Source of the DNA: Burkholderiaceae bacterium
Lineage (GTDB): Bacteria > Pseudomonadota > Gammaproteobacteria > Burkholderiales > Burkholderiaceae
Length of the DNA stretch: 13,158 bases
Direction: 5' to 3'
Assembly: GCA_017998575.1 (NCBI GenBank)
Contig: JAGOCV010000088.1
Location: 1 to 13,158 of the forward strand
How positions within the stretch are numbered: position 1 is the first letter of the stretch; each line of letters opens with the position of its first letter. The position numbers and the translations under genes were made by a program. This document shows positions 7,292 through 13,158 of the stretch, one piece after another. The notes under the pieces were generated by a model. It was not told the origin of the DNA. It did not search any database and saw only the letters and a program-made list of their open reading frames with translations.

Positions 7292-8569
7292 TCAACGCGC
7301 ATAGACGAGATCGCGCAACCCGAGCGACAGCGCCGGCACGTAGGTGATCACCAGGAGGCACACCATGATCACCAGGACGAACGGCACCAGGTGGGTGACG
7401 ATGCGGTCGAGCGATATCCGCGCCACGGTGCAGGCCGCAAAAAGATTGACCCCGAACGGTGGCGTGATCATGCCCAGCGCGAGGTTGACCACCATGATCA
7501 GCCCGAAGTGCACGGGGTCGATACCGAAATGCATGGCCACCGGTGCCAGGATGGGCGCCAGCACGATGATGGCCGCGCTCGTCTCGATGAACATGCCGAT
7601 GATGAAGAGCGCGGCGTTCACGCCCAGCAGGAACAGCGTCGGGTTCTGGAGGACGGCCTCCAGCCAGCGCCCGATGGCGTCGGGCACGCCGGCGCGCGTG
7701 ATGAGGAAGGCGAACAGACCCGCGTTGGCGATGATGAACATGATCACCGCGCTGGAGAGCACCGACTTGCGCAGGATCGTGAACAGGTCTTTTGGCCTGA
7801 TCTCGCGGTAGATCAGCATGCCGACGATCAGCGCGTAGAACACCGCGACGGCCGAGGCTTCGGTCGGCGTGAACACGCCGCCATAGATGCCGCCCAGGAT
7901 GATGACCGGCATCAGCAGCGCCCAGCCGGCCTGCGCCGTGGCTGGCAGCAGGCGCATGCGGCCGTCGCCGTCGTTCTTGCCCCAGCCCTTCCACTTGCAA
8001 TAGGCCCACACGAACAGCATCAGCGCGCCGCTGATGAGAAGCCCCGGCCCGAAGCCGGCGATGAACAGCTCGCCGATCGACACTTCGGCCGACACGCCAT
8101 ACAGGATCATGGGGATCGACGGAGGAATGATCACGCCCAGCTCTGCGCTGGTGGCCTGCAGCGCCGCGGCGTATGGCGTGGGATAGCCATGCTTGATGAG
8201 CGCGGGAATGAGGATGGCGCCGATGGCGAACGTGGTGGCCACCGACGATCCCGACACGGCCGCGAAGATCATGCAGGTGAGCACGCAGGTCATCGGCAGG
8301 CCGCCCTGCACGCCGCCCACGATGGACTTGGCGAACTCGACCAGGCGGCGCGAGATGCCGCCGGTTTCCATGAGATTGCCGGCGAGGATGAAGAACGGAA
8401 TGGCGGCCAGAGGAAACTTGTTGATCGAGCCGAACATCTCCTTGACCGAGATGAGCATGTTCACGTTCGACAGCTGGATGCCCAGCAGCGAGGCCAGGCC
8501 GATCGAGACCGCGACAGAGACGCTGAGCGCGAAGCACAGCAGCATCGTGATGATCATGGCTGAGGTCAT
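7292..8569 (-). CDS. dctM: TRAP transporter large permease subunit DctM
   Basis: This 425-residue, strongly hydrophobic inner-membrane protein is the ion-coupled transport subunit of a tripartite ATP-independent periplasmic transporter. About a dozen membrane segments can be drawn. Family blocks are FPLAAIPFFILAGNLMETGG (52-71), IFAAVSGSSVATTFAIGAIL (101-120), ELGVIIPPSIPMILYGVSAE (143-162), GVFTPTEASA (231-240), FIETSAAIIVLAPILAP (327-343) and GMITPPFGVNLF (366-377). The ATG at 8569 overlaps the dctQ stop as ATGA, so the two are translationally coupled. The frame stays open far upstream, but that part lies over dctQ in another frame and is not real. No clear terminator follows it before the toxin-antitoxin unit. 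Confidence 0.97.
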   Translation of the reverse strand: MTSAMIITMLLCFALSVSVAVSIGLASLLGIQLSNVNMLISVKEMFGSINKFPLAAIPFFILAGNLMETGGISRRLVEFAKSIVGGVQGGLPMTCVLTCMIFAAVSGSSVATTFAIGAILIPALIKHGYPTPYAAALQATSAELGVIIPPSIPMILYGVSAEVSIGELFIAGFGPGLLISGALMLFVWAYCKWKGWGKNDGDGRMRLLPATAQAGWALLMPVIILGGIYGGVFTPTEASAVAVFYALIVGMLIYREIRPKDLFTILRKSVLSSAVIMFIIANAGLFAFLITRAGVPDAIGRWLEAVLQNPTLFLLGVNAALFIIGMFIETSAAIIVLAPILAPVAMHFGIDPVHFGLIMVVNLALGMITPPFGVNLFAACTVARISLDRIVTHLVPFVLVIMVCLLVITYVPALSLGLRDLVYAR

Positions 8570-9060
8570 TGCGCGGTCTCCAGCTCCGAGCGCTGCGGAT
8601 CGATCAGGTTGCCCACGATGCCCAGCATGGAGAACAGGCCGCCCACCGGCATCGCCAGGTAGGCCCACAGCATCGACAGGCTCTCTAGCCCCGCCATGCT
8701 CTGGACACGGCCGCGCATGGCGTAGTCCCATCCCCACCACACGATGGCAGTCACCAGCACCAGCGCGGCAATGGCCACCGTCCAGTCGAGCACCCGCCGC
8801 ACGCCTGGCGGGCTCCAGCGGTAGAGCACGTCCACGCTCACCATCGCGCCCAGCCGGAAGGCCGCCGGCACGCCCAGGAACACCATCCAGATCAGCGAGA
8901 AGCGGATCAGCACCTCCGTCCATTCGGCCGGCTGCTCCAGCACGAAGCGCGTGATGATCTGGAACATGCCGAGCGTGGCTGCGATGGCCAGCATGGTGCA
9001 GGCGCCGATCATGGCCACCTGCGTGGCCCGGCGCTCGAAGGCGAGGAAAGCTTGCTTCAT
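8566..9060 (-). CDS. dctQ: TRAP transporter small permease subunit DctQ
   Basis: This 164-residue protein has four hydrophobic segments (about 15-37, 52-70, 93-110 and 127-150), the standard layout of DctQ, which pairs with DctM in the inner membrane. The diagnostic stretch is ITRFVLEQPAEWTEVLIRFS (36-55), followed by LIWMVFLGVPAAFRLGAMVSVD, which matches the RY/F..n.p..W.eEl.r...iW..flG pattern of the family. It starts 106 bases after the dctP stop, with a stem-loop between the two, and its stop overlaps the dctM start. No good Shine-Dalgarno is seen before the ATG at 9060; the start is chosen from the family N terminus. Confidence 0.95.
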   Translation of the reverse strand: MKQAFLAFERRATQVAMIGACTMLAIAATLGMFQIITRFVLEQPAEWTEVLIRFSLIWMVFLGVPAAFRLGAMVSVDVLYRWSPPGVRRVLDWTVAIAALVLVTAIVWWGWDYAMRGRVQSMAGLESLSMLWAYLAMPVGGLFSMLGIVGNLIDPQRSELETAQ

Positions 9061-9094
9061 GGTGTCGGACGGCGGTGCGCCCGCCGGGGCGATC

Positions 9095-9125
9095 AGGAAA
9101 CGAAACGCCCGCCATGCGGCGGGCG
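9095..9125 (-). terminator. Stem-loop between dctP and dctQ, a likely attenuator or RNA-stabilising hairpin
   Basis: A perfect eight-base stem, CGCCCGCC (9106-9113) and GGCGGGCG (9118-9125), encloses a four-base loop. On the minus-strand transcript it is followed by TTTCGTTTCC, an interrupted T-rich tract. It sits in the gap between dctP and dctQM. In several TRAP operons the binding protein is needed in excess over the permease and such a hairpin lowers downstream expression or protects the dctP message; that role here is inference. Confidence 0.6.
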
Positions 9126-9166
9126 CTGGGCGGCGAACCGCGCGCGGTGCACGGTCCGGGCCGCCG

Positions 9167-10138
9167 TCACTTGTAGTTGCGGATCTGGTCGAGCGCGGCC
9201 TTGCCGAACTGCTTCTCGAAATCGGCCTGCACGGGCGCCAGCGCAGCCACGAACTTGGCCTTGTCGACGTTGTCGATCACCGTCATGCCCTTGGCGCGCA
9301 GGTCGGCCACGCCCTTGGCGTCGTCCTCGTCCACGCGCGCGCGGTTGGCTTTGGTGGCTTCCTTCGCGGCGTCGACGAACGCCTGTTTGTCGGCGGCCGA
9401 CAGCTTGTCGAATGTGCCCTTATTCATCACGAAGATGCAGGGCGAATACACGTGGCCGGTCAACGTGAGGTGCTTTTGCACCTGCTCGAACTTGGCCGAG
9501 ATGATCACCGGCAGCGGGTTCTCCTGCCCATCGACCGTACCCTGTTGCAGGGCGGTGAACACCTCGGGGAAGGCCATGGGCGTGGTGATGATGCCGAAGG
9601 CCTTGTAGGCCTGGATATGCACCGGGTTCTCCATGGTGCGCATCTTCAGGCCCTTGAGGTCGGCGGGGTCCTTCACGTCGCGCTTGCTGTTGGTCATGTG
9701 GCGGAAACCGTTCTCTGCCCAGGCCAGCGCCTTGAATCCCTTGGCGTCAAACTTCGTGAGCAGATCCTGGCCGATGGGGCCGTCGAGCACCGCACGGGCG
9801 TGCGCCTTGTCGCGGAAGAGGAAGGGCACGTCGAGGATCTTGGTCTCCGGTACGAAGTTGGGTACCGGGCCGGTGGACGAGAACGCCAGCTCCTGGGTGC
9901 CCAGCTGCACGGCCTCGATCGACTCGCGCTCGCCGCCGAGGGCGCCGTTGTAGAACGTCTGCACCTTGTAGCGGCCGTTGGTGCGCTTTTCCACCTCTTT
10001 GGCGAAGGTGTCGATCGCCACGCCCTGATGCGAGTTCTGGGCCGTGGAAATGCTGATCTTCATGGTCGTCTGTGCAAGCGCTGCGGCCGCGAAGCCCAGG
10101 CCCAGCATCAGTCCACCGAGCAGTCGGGTCAGTTGCAT
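9167..10138 (-). CDS. dctP: TRAP transporter periplasmic substrate-binding protein DctP
   Basis: This 323-residue protein captures the substrate in the periplasm and delivers it to DctQM. Residues 1-22 (MQLTRLLGG then a hydrophobic core ending ALA) are a signal peptide. The family signatures are YNGALGGERESIEAVQLGTQ (63-82), LDVPFLFRD (102-110), LKGLKMRTMENPVHIQAYKA (161-180), where Arg167 is the conserved substrate carboxylate ligand, and ALQQGTVDGQENPLP (196-210). These place it in the DctP family; the substrate is most likely an organic acid such as a C4-dicarboxylate or sugar acid, but cannot be read from the sequence. AAGGAG stands eight bases before the ATG at 10138, which decides the start over a longer in-frame extension. 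It is first in the dctPQM operon. Confidence 0.96.
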   Translation of the reverse strand: MQLTRLLGGLMLGLGFAAAALAQTTMKISISTAQNSHQGVAIDTFAKEVEKRTNGRYKVQTFYNGALGGERESIEAVQLGTQELAFSSTGPVPNFVPETKILDVPFLFRDKAHARAVLDGPIGQDLLTKFDAKGFKALAWAENGFRHMTNSKRDVKDPADLKGLKMRTMENPVHIQAYKAFGIITTPMAFPEVFTALQQGTVDGQENPLPVIISAKFEQVQKHLTLTGHVYSPCIFVMNKGTFDKLSAADKQAFVDAAKEATKANRARVDEDDAKGVADLRAKGMTVIDNVDKAKFVAALAPVQADFEKQFGKAALDQIRNYK

Positions 10139-10182
10139 GTCATTGTCTCCTTGTGTGTGTGTTTGATTGGCTCGGATAACTA

Positions 10183-10197
10183 TGCCGCAGTGCGGCA
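10183..10197. promoter_or_regulatory. Palindrome in the divergent dctP / exported-protein interval
   Basis: TGCCGCA-G-TGCGGCA is a perfect inverted repeat with seven-base arms, 45-59 bases upstream of the dctP ATG. Its place between divergent genes (10139-10322) suits an operator for a regulator of the TRAP operon, though no regulator gene is nearby. The rest of the 184-base interval shows only a short GT-rich run next to the dctP ribosome-binding site. Confidence 0.35.
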
Positions 10198-10322
10198 AGG
10201 AGACGACTCAGGGCTTTCACCCACGCCATGAAGCGGGGGCTGGACCGGCGGCAGCGGGGCTGGCAGACTCCGCTGCCGAAGGGTGTTCGCATCGTGGCGC
10301 GCCCGTCGACGAGGAGACTGTC

Positions 10323-10694
10323 ATGCAACGCTGGCTCATCCGCTCGTGCACCCTGATCGCGCTGTGCGCTTCGATGTCCACCCAGGCCCAGGACGGGCCG
10401 GTGACGGCGAAGGAGATCCAGGACACCTGGGTCGGCAAGGAACTGACCGGCACCATTCCCTCGTCGGGGGCTCCGGTTCAAGTCCGGCTGGACGCCGACG
10501 GCAAGGCCTACATGCACGCCGGCCGCACCAACGACACCGGGACCTGGCGCCTGTCGGAGAACGGCTACTGCACGACCTGGGTCCGCACCCGGCCGGGGCA
10601 GGAACGCTGCTTTACTGTCGTGCGCGCCGGTACGACCTTCAACGTGCTGAACCCGGATGGTTCGTTGAGCGGGCAATTCACGGGAATTCGCTGA
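10323..10694 (+). CDS. Small exported protein of unknown function
   Basis: The 123-residue product has a short signal peptide (about 1-22; MQRWLIRSCTLIALCASMST then QAQ) and a mature domain of about 100 residues. The mature part has WVGKELTGTIPSSGAPVQVR, then DTGTWRLSENGYCTTWVR, then ERCFTVVRAGTTFNV and DGSLSGQFTGIR. Two cysteines (83 and 96) probably form a disulfide. The pattern of a tryptophan, a GYC..W block and a C-F-x-V block resembles small periplasmic proteins of the DUF995 kind, but I am not sure of the family. The ATG at 10323 is chosen because GAGGAGA lies seven to thirteen bases before it; the frame is open further upstream without a better start. It is divergent from dctP and followed after 67 bases by a membrane protein gene. 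Confidence 0.75.
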   Translation: MQRWLIRSCTLIALCASMSTQAQDGPVTAKEIQDTWVGKELTGTIPSSGAPVQVRLDADGKAYMHAGRTNDTGTWRLSENGYCTTWVRTRPGQERCFTVVRAGTTFNVLNPDGSLSGQFTGIR

Positions 10695-10761
10695 GACCAC
10701 CCCTGGCCGGGGCGTTGGCTGGCCGCCATCCGCACGCCCGGCTGCACGATGAGGAAACGCC

Positions 10762-11199
10762 ATGTCCGCTGCATTGATGTTCGCGCTGGTCTTCACGGTC
10801 GCCCTGGTGATGACCAAGGCCTACTTCCTCATGGGCTCCGTGCCACTGCTCGTGCTCAAACACGATACGCCGCTGGATGCACGGTTCGTGCGCGGGTTCT
10901 TCAACACCTACTATGTCCTCTCGCTCATCACGGCAGGCGGTACGGCCTTCGGGTACGCGCTGGCGGGCCGTCCGGCCCTGGCCACCGGTGCAGCGTTGCT
11001 CGCGCTGCTGGCGTTCGTGTTGCGCCGGCAAGTCATTCCGAAGATGGACGCGCTCGGCGCCCAGATCCAGTCGAGCGGCGTGGCCGCGATCCCCGGGTTC
11101 CGCCGGACCCACCTCATTGCCATCGGCCTCAACCTGGCGCAACTGGTGCTGATCGTGTGGTGCCTGATGGGATTGCGGACGTGGAGCGATTTCCGGTAG
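10762..11199 (+). CDS. Small integral membrane protein, four transmembrane segments
   Basis: The 145-residue product has four hydrophobic stretches: about 5-32, 50-68, 70-87 and 118-137. Polar marks are KHDTPLDARFVRGFFNTYY (33-51), RRQVIPKMDALG (87-98) and FRRTH (113-117), then a last helix with an Asn (LIAIGLNLAQLVLIVW). The layout of a short helix bundle with RRTH/N before and in the last helix is reminiscent of DUF4149- or DUF1772-type membrane proteins; I cannot decide between them and give no function. GAGGAAA at 10751-10757 precedes the ATG by four bases, a good Shine-Dalgarno. It may form a transcription unit with the exported protein upstream. Confidence 0.8.
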   Translation: MSAALMFALVFTVALVMTKAYFLMGSVPLLVLKHDTPLDARFVRGFFNTYYVLSLITAGGTAFGYALAGRPALATGAALLALLAFVLRRQVIPKMDALGAQIQSSGVAAIPGFRRTHLIAIGLNLAQLVLIVWCLMGLRTWSDFR

Positions 11200-11323
11200 G
11201 CGTCGGCTCCCGGTCCGTCGCTGACCCTGGATGACAGGGCGATCATCGGCTGATGGCCGGCATCGTCACCGGCCCTGGCGCGGGATCTTGCGCTCTGGCC
11301 TGCGGATACACGACACTTGGCCG

Positions 11324-11578
11324 ATGGCTTTCTTCCAATCCATCCTGTTCTTCGGCATGGGCGTTTTCCTGCTCGCGCTCGACTGGCGTGGCCTCAAGCG
11401 CGGCTGCCTGCCGTTCGGGTCCAAAGCGTTCCTGCAGACGCTGATCTACGAGCGGGACCGTGACGCTGTCCGGTTCTGGATTGCGTTCGCGACGTACCTT
11501 GTGGTGGGTGTTGGCATGATCGTCTACGCGCTCATGCTCTCGGTCAGCGCTGCGATACCGCTGCCGGTGAGCAGGTAG
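11324..11578 (+). CDS. Very small membrane protein, two transmembrane segments, unknown function
   Basis: From the ATG at 11324 the product is 84 residues: MAFFQSILFFGMGVFLLALD forms one hydrophobic segment, WRGLKRGCLPFGSKAFLQ a basic loop, and 51-72 (FWIAFATYLVVGVGMIVYAL region) a second. I recognise no family. The frame is open from an ATG at 11231, but the upstream 31 codons are Arg/His-rich, as expected of non-coding GC-rich DNA, so the shorter start is preferred. Shine-Dalgarno support for 11324 is weak. The protein composition (hydrophobic helices with charged ends) is what supports a real gene. Confidence 0.55.
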   Translation: MAFFQSILFFGMGVFLLALDWRGLKRGCLPFGSKAFLQTLIYERDRDAVRFWIAFATYLVVGVGMIVYALMLSVSAAIPLPVSR

Positions 11579-11615
11579 CGACGGCCAGTGGCGGACATTG
11601 GAGAAGACGAATCCG

Positions 11616-12086
11616 ATGAACGGGCGCCGCGAATTCGCTTTCCAGGTGTCAGTCGACTATCAGCAGTTCTATCTTCAAGACGCAGAGGTCTGCCCCGATG
11701 CTCCAACAGATTGGAACGATGAAGATGTCCAGCGGCGTGCAAAGGTAGCCCCCAACGTCGTGGTCGTCTGCCCGCTGCGGAATGACGCAGTACGGGCGGA
11801 GCTGGCGATCGATCGGCATCCTGCTACCGCTTCAAGCGATGCAGACCACGTCGTTCTGTGTGCGTTGGAGGTTCCCAGTGGCGTTCTGCAAGTGCACGAA
11901 TGCACCGGCGGCGAATGCCTGCGAATCGATATCGAGCCCGGGACCTACGCCGTTCTTCTGGAGTTCTTCCGACTCGCGACGGTTTCGCAAGACGGCTTCG
12001 AAGGCGACGATCTGTATCGAATGACGCTCTGGCCGAGCGAGCCGCTCTCGATTGAAGTGATCAAAGCTTGGCCGCAGGTTGGCTAA
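11616..12086 (+). CDS. Hypothetical acidic cytosolic protein, less GC-rich than its neighbours
   Basis: The 156-residue product has no signal peptide or membrane segment and is acidic. Visible blocks are FAFQVSVDYQQFYLQDAE (8-24), VVVVCPLRND (48-57), ADHVVLCALEVPSGVLQVHE (76-95), RIDIEPGTYAVLLEFF (103-118) and DDLYRMTLWPSEPLSIEVIK (131-150). The alternating pattern suggests a beta-rich fold. The opening VSVDYQQFYL faintly recalls the ComJ / nuclease-inhibitor family, and the PGTY element recalls immunity-like proteins, but neither is firm. GGAGAA at 11600-11605 precedes the ATG at 11616, which is preferred over a TTG start at 11598. One 60-base line (11641-11700) holds 32 G+C, about 53 percent, clearly below the flanks, which hints at acquisition by transfer. 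Confidence 0.7.
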   Translation: MNGRREFAFQVSVDYQQFYLQDAEVCPDAPTDWNDEDVQRRAKVAPNVVVVCPLRNDAVRAELAIDRHPATASSDADHVVLCALEVPSGVLQVHECTGGECLRIDIEPGTYAVLLEFFRLATVSQDGFEGDDLYRMTLWPSEPLSIEVIKAWPQVG

Positions 12087-12162
12087 AGGTGTTCGCTCTC
12101 AGTTGCGACCTCAACCGGTCAGTGCAACACATTGATCCTGCGAGAGCATAAGGAGTGGGTCA

Positions 12163-12189
12163 ATGGCGAAGAGACTGGGGCTTGACTAA
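12163..12189 (+). other. Eight-codon open frame with a strong Shine-Dalgarno, possible gene remnant or leader peptide
   Basis: AAGGAG (12150-12155) stands seven bases before ATG GCG AAG AGA CTG GGG CTT GAC TAA (MAKRLGLD). The signal is good but the frame is tiny. It could be the start of a deleted gene, a leader peptide or chance. The rest of 12087-12208 shows nothing else recognisable. Confidence 0.2.
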
Positions 12190-12208
12190 CCACCGGTCTG
12201 CGAGCGCC

Positions 12209-12234
12209 AAAAAAAAGCGGCCCTCGGGCCGCTT
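12209..12234 (-). terminator. Rho-independent terminator of the ETF-QO gene
   Basis: Read on the minus strand, AAGCGGCCC, GA and GGGCCGC form a seven-base perfect GC stem (12232-12226 with 12223-12217), extendable by two A-T pairs, followed by eight T. It lies 25 bases beyond the stop of the minus-strand gene. On the plus strand only two T follow the stem, so it is oriented for the minus strand. Confidence 0.9.
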
Positions 12235-12258
12235 CTCCATCTGGCAACTTCCGTCGCC

Positions 12259-13158
12259 TCACATGCCGTTGTAATTCGGCCCGCCACCGCCTTCAGGCGT
12301 CACCCACACGATGTTCTGCGTCGGATCCTTGATGTCGCAGGTCTTGCAGTGCACGCAGTTCTGCGCGTTGATCTGCAGGCGCTCGCCGCCGGCGGCCTCG
12401 TCTTTCACGAACTCGTACACACCGGCGGGGCAGTAGCGCTGCTCGGGGCCGGCGTACTTGGCGAGGTTGACGTTCACGGGGATCGACGGGTCCTTGAGCG
12501 TCAGGTGCGCGGGCTGGTTCTCGGCGTGGTTGGTGTTGCTGATGAACACGCTGGAGAGCTTGTCGAAGGTGAGCTTGCCGTCGGGCTTGGGGTAGACGAT
12601 GGGCTTGAATTCCGAGGCCGGGCGCAGCATGGCGTGGTCGGGTTTGTCGCGGTGCAGCGTCCAGGGGATGTTGCCGCGCAGCACCAGCTGCTCGAAGCCG
12701 TTCATCACCGTGGCGACGGCCAGGCCCTTCTTGAACCAGTTCTTGAAGTTGCGGTCCTTGTGCAGTTCCTTGTGCAGCCAGCTCTTCTCGAATGCCTCGG
12801 GGTAGGCGGAGAGTTCGTCGTGCTGGCGGCCGGCGACGATGGCGTCATAGGCCGCTTCGGCGGCGAGCATGCCGGTCTTGATGGCGGCGTGGCTGCCCTT
12901 GATGCGGCCCACGTTGAGGTAGCCCGCGTCGCAGCCGATCAGCGCGCCGCCCGGGAACACGGTCTTGGGCAGGGCCGACAGGCCGCTGGCGTTGATGGCG
13001 CGCGCGCCGTAGCCCAGGCGCTTGGCCGGCTGGATGCCATGGGCGGCATCGCCTTCGAGGTACCAGCGGATGTTGGGATGGGTCTTCCAGCGCTGGAATT
13101 CCTCGAACGGGCTGAGGTACGGGTTGGCGTAGCCCAGGCCGGTGATGAAGCCCAGTGC
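12259..13158 (-). CDS. Electron transfer flavoprotein-ubiquinone oxidoreductase, 5' part beyond the window
   Basis: The frame is open from the window edge to TGA at 12259-12261, 299 codons. ETF-QO is a membrane-attached flavo-iron-sulfur protein that takes electrons from reduced ETF and reduces ubiquinone. The visible C-terminal half contains WYLEGDAAHGIQPAKRLGYG, then PGGALIGCDAGYLNVGRIKG (69-88) with the FAD-binding end, then PVNVNLAKYAGPEQRYCPAG. The 4Fe-4S cysteines are complete at 243, 268, 271 and 274 of the fragment (YCPAGVYEF and NCVHCKTCDIKDP). The family is about 550-560 residues, so the missing N-terminal half holds the dinucleotide-binding fold. A strong terminator follows it. Confidence 0.97.
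   Translation of the reverse strand, partial: ALGFITGLGYANPYLSPFEEFQRWKTHPNIRWYLEGDAAHGIQPAKRLGYGARAINASGLSALPKTVFPGGALIGCDAGYLNVGRIKGSHAAIKTGMLAAEAAYDAIVAGRQHDELSAYPEAFEKSWLHKELHKDRNFKNWFKKGLAVATVMNGFEQLVLRGNIPWTLHRDKPDHAMLRPASEFKPIVYPKPDGKLTFDKLSSVFISNTNHAENQPAHLTLKDPSIPVNVNLAKYAGPEQRYCPAGVYEFVKDEAAGGERLQINAQNCVHCKTCDIKDPTQNIVWVTPEGGGGPNYNGM

Noticed and set aside
7253..8563. Plus-strand open frame of 436 codons opposite dctM
   Set aside because: His/Asp/Arg/Gln-rich shadow of a membrane protein gene with no motif.
7292..9115. A 607-residue DctM with a long N-terminal extension
   Set aside because: The extension is the out-of-frame reading of dctQ; ATG 8569 with the ATGA overlap gives a normal 425-residue DctM.
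8951..10231. Plus-strand open frame of 426 codons opposite dctP
   Set aside because: Antisense to an unambiguous DctP and without any family signature.

Overview
The window is GC-rich and carries gene families and an order typical of Burkholderiales, most likely Comamonadaceae (Acidovorax / Variovorax / Hydrogenophaga type). The basis is the riboswitch-gcvT-gcvH-gcvP order, the SCPU pilin-chaperone-usher-SCPU pilin cluster, a DctPQM TRAP transporter and a bacterial ETF-quinone oxidoreductase. The genus assignment is inference from protein character, not a database result.

Layout. (1) 1-3615, minus strand: glycine cleavage operon gcvT-gcvH-gcvP, with gcvP running off the left edge. It has a tandem glycine riboswitch leader and a -10 element just upstream. 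A mutually exclusive hairpin between aptamer II and the gcvT start codon looks like a translational ON switch. gcvT carries an in-frame 84-base (28-codon) insertion bounded by a 7-bp direct repeat, probably a dispersed palindromic element. (2) 3695-6114, plus strand: a Csu-type (spore coat U domain) chaperone-usher pilus cluster that appears broken. The N-terminal part of the chaperone is joined out of frame to the last ~190 codons of the usher; the rest of the chaperone and most of the usher are missing. Both flanking pilin genes are intact. (3) 6116-7260, minus strand: a RES-Xre toxin-antitoxin pair with a 4-base overlap and operator-like palindromes upstream. (4) 7292-10138, minus strand: a tripartite TRAP transporter, dctP, then a stem-loop, then dctQ and dctM overlapping by ATGA. 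(5) 10323-12086, plus strand: four small genes without secure function (one exported protein, two membrane proteins, one less GC-rich cytosolic protein). (6) 12209-13158, minus strand: a terminator and the C-terminal 299 codons of ETF-ubiquinone oxidoreductase with its 4Fe-4S cysteines.

How they work together. GcvT, GcvH and GcvP are three of the four glycine cleavage components (the shared L protein is not here), controlled by glycine through the leader RNA. DctP binds a substrate, probably a carboxylate, in the periplasm and hands it to DctQM. ETF-QO passes electrons from acyl-CoA and amino acid dehydrogenases to quinone. The pilus cluster can no longer make its own usher or full chaperone from this locus. 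The points most worth following up are the chaperone/usher deletion, the coding repeat in gcvT and the gcv expression platform. No tRNA, rRNA, CRISPR array or transposase gene was seen.
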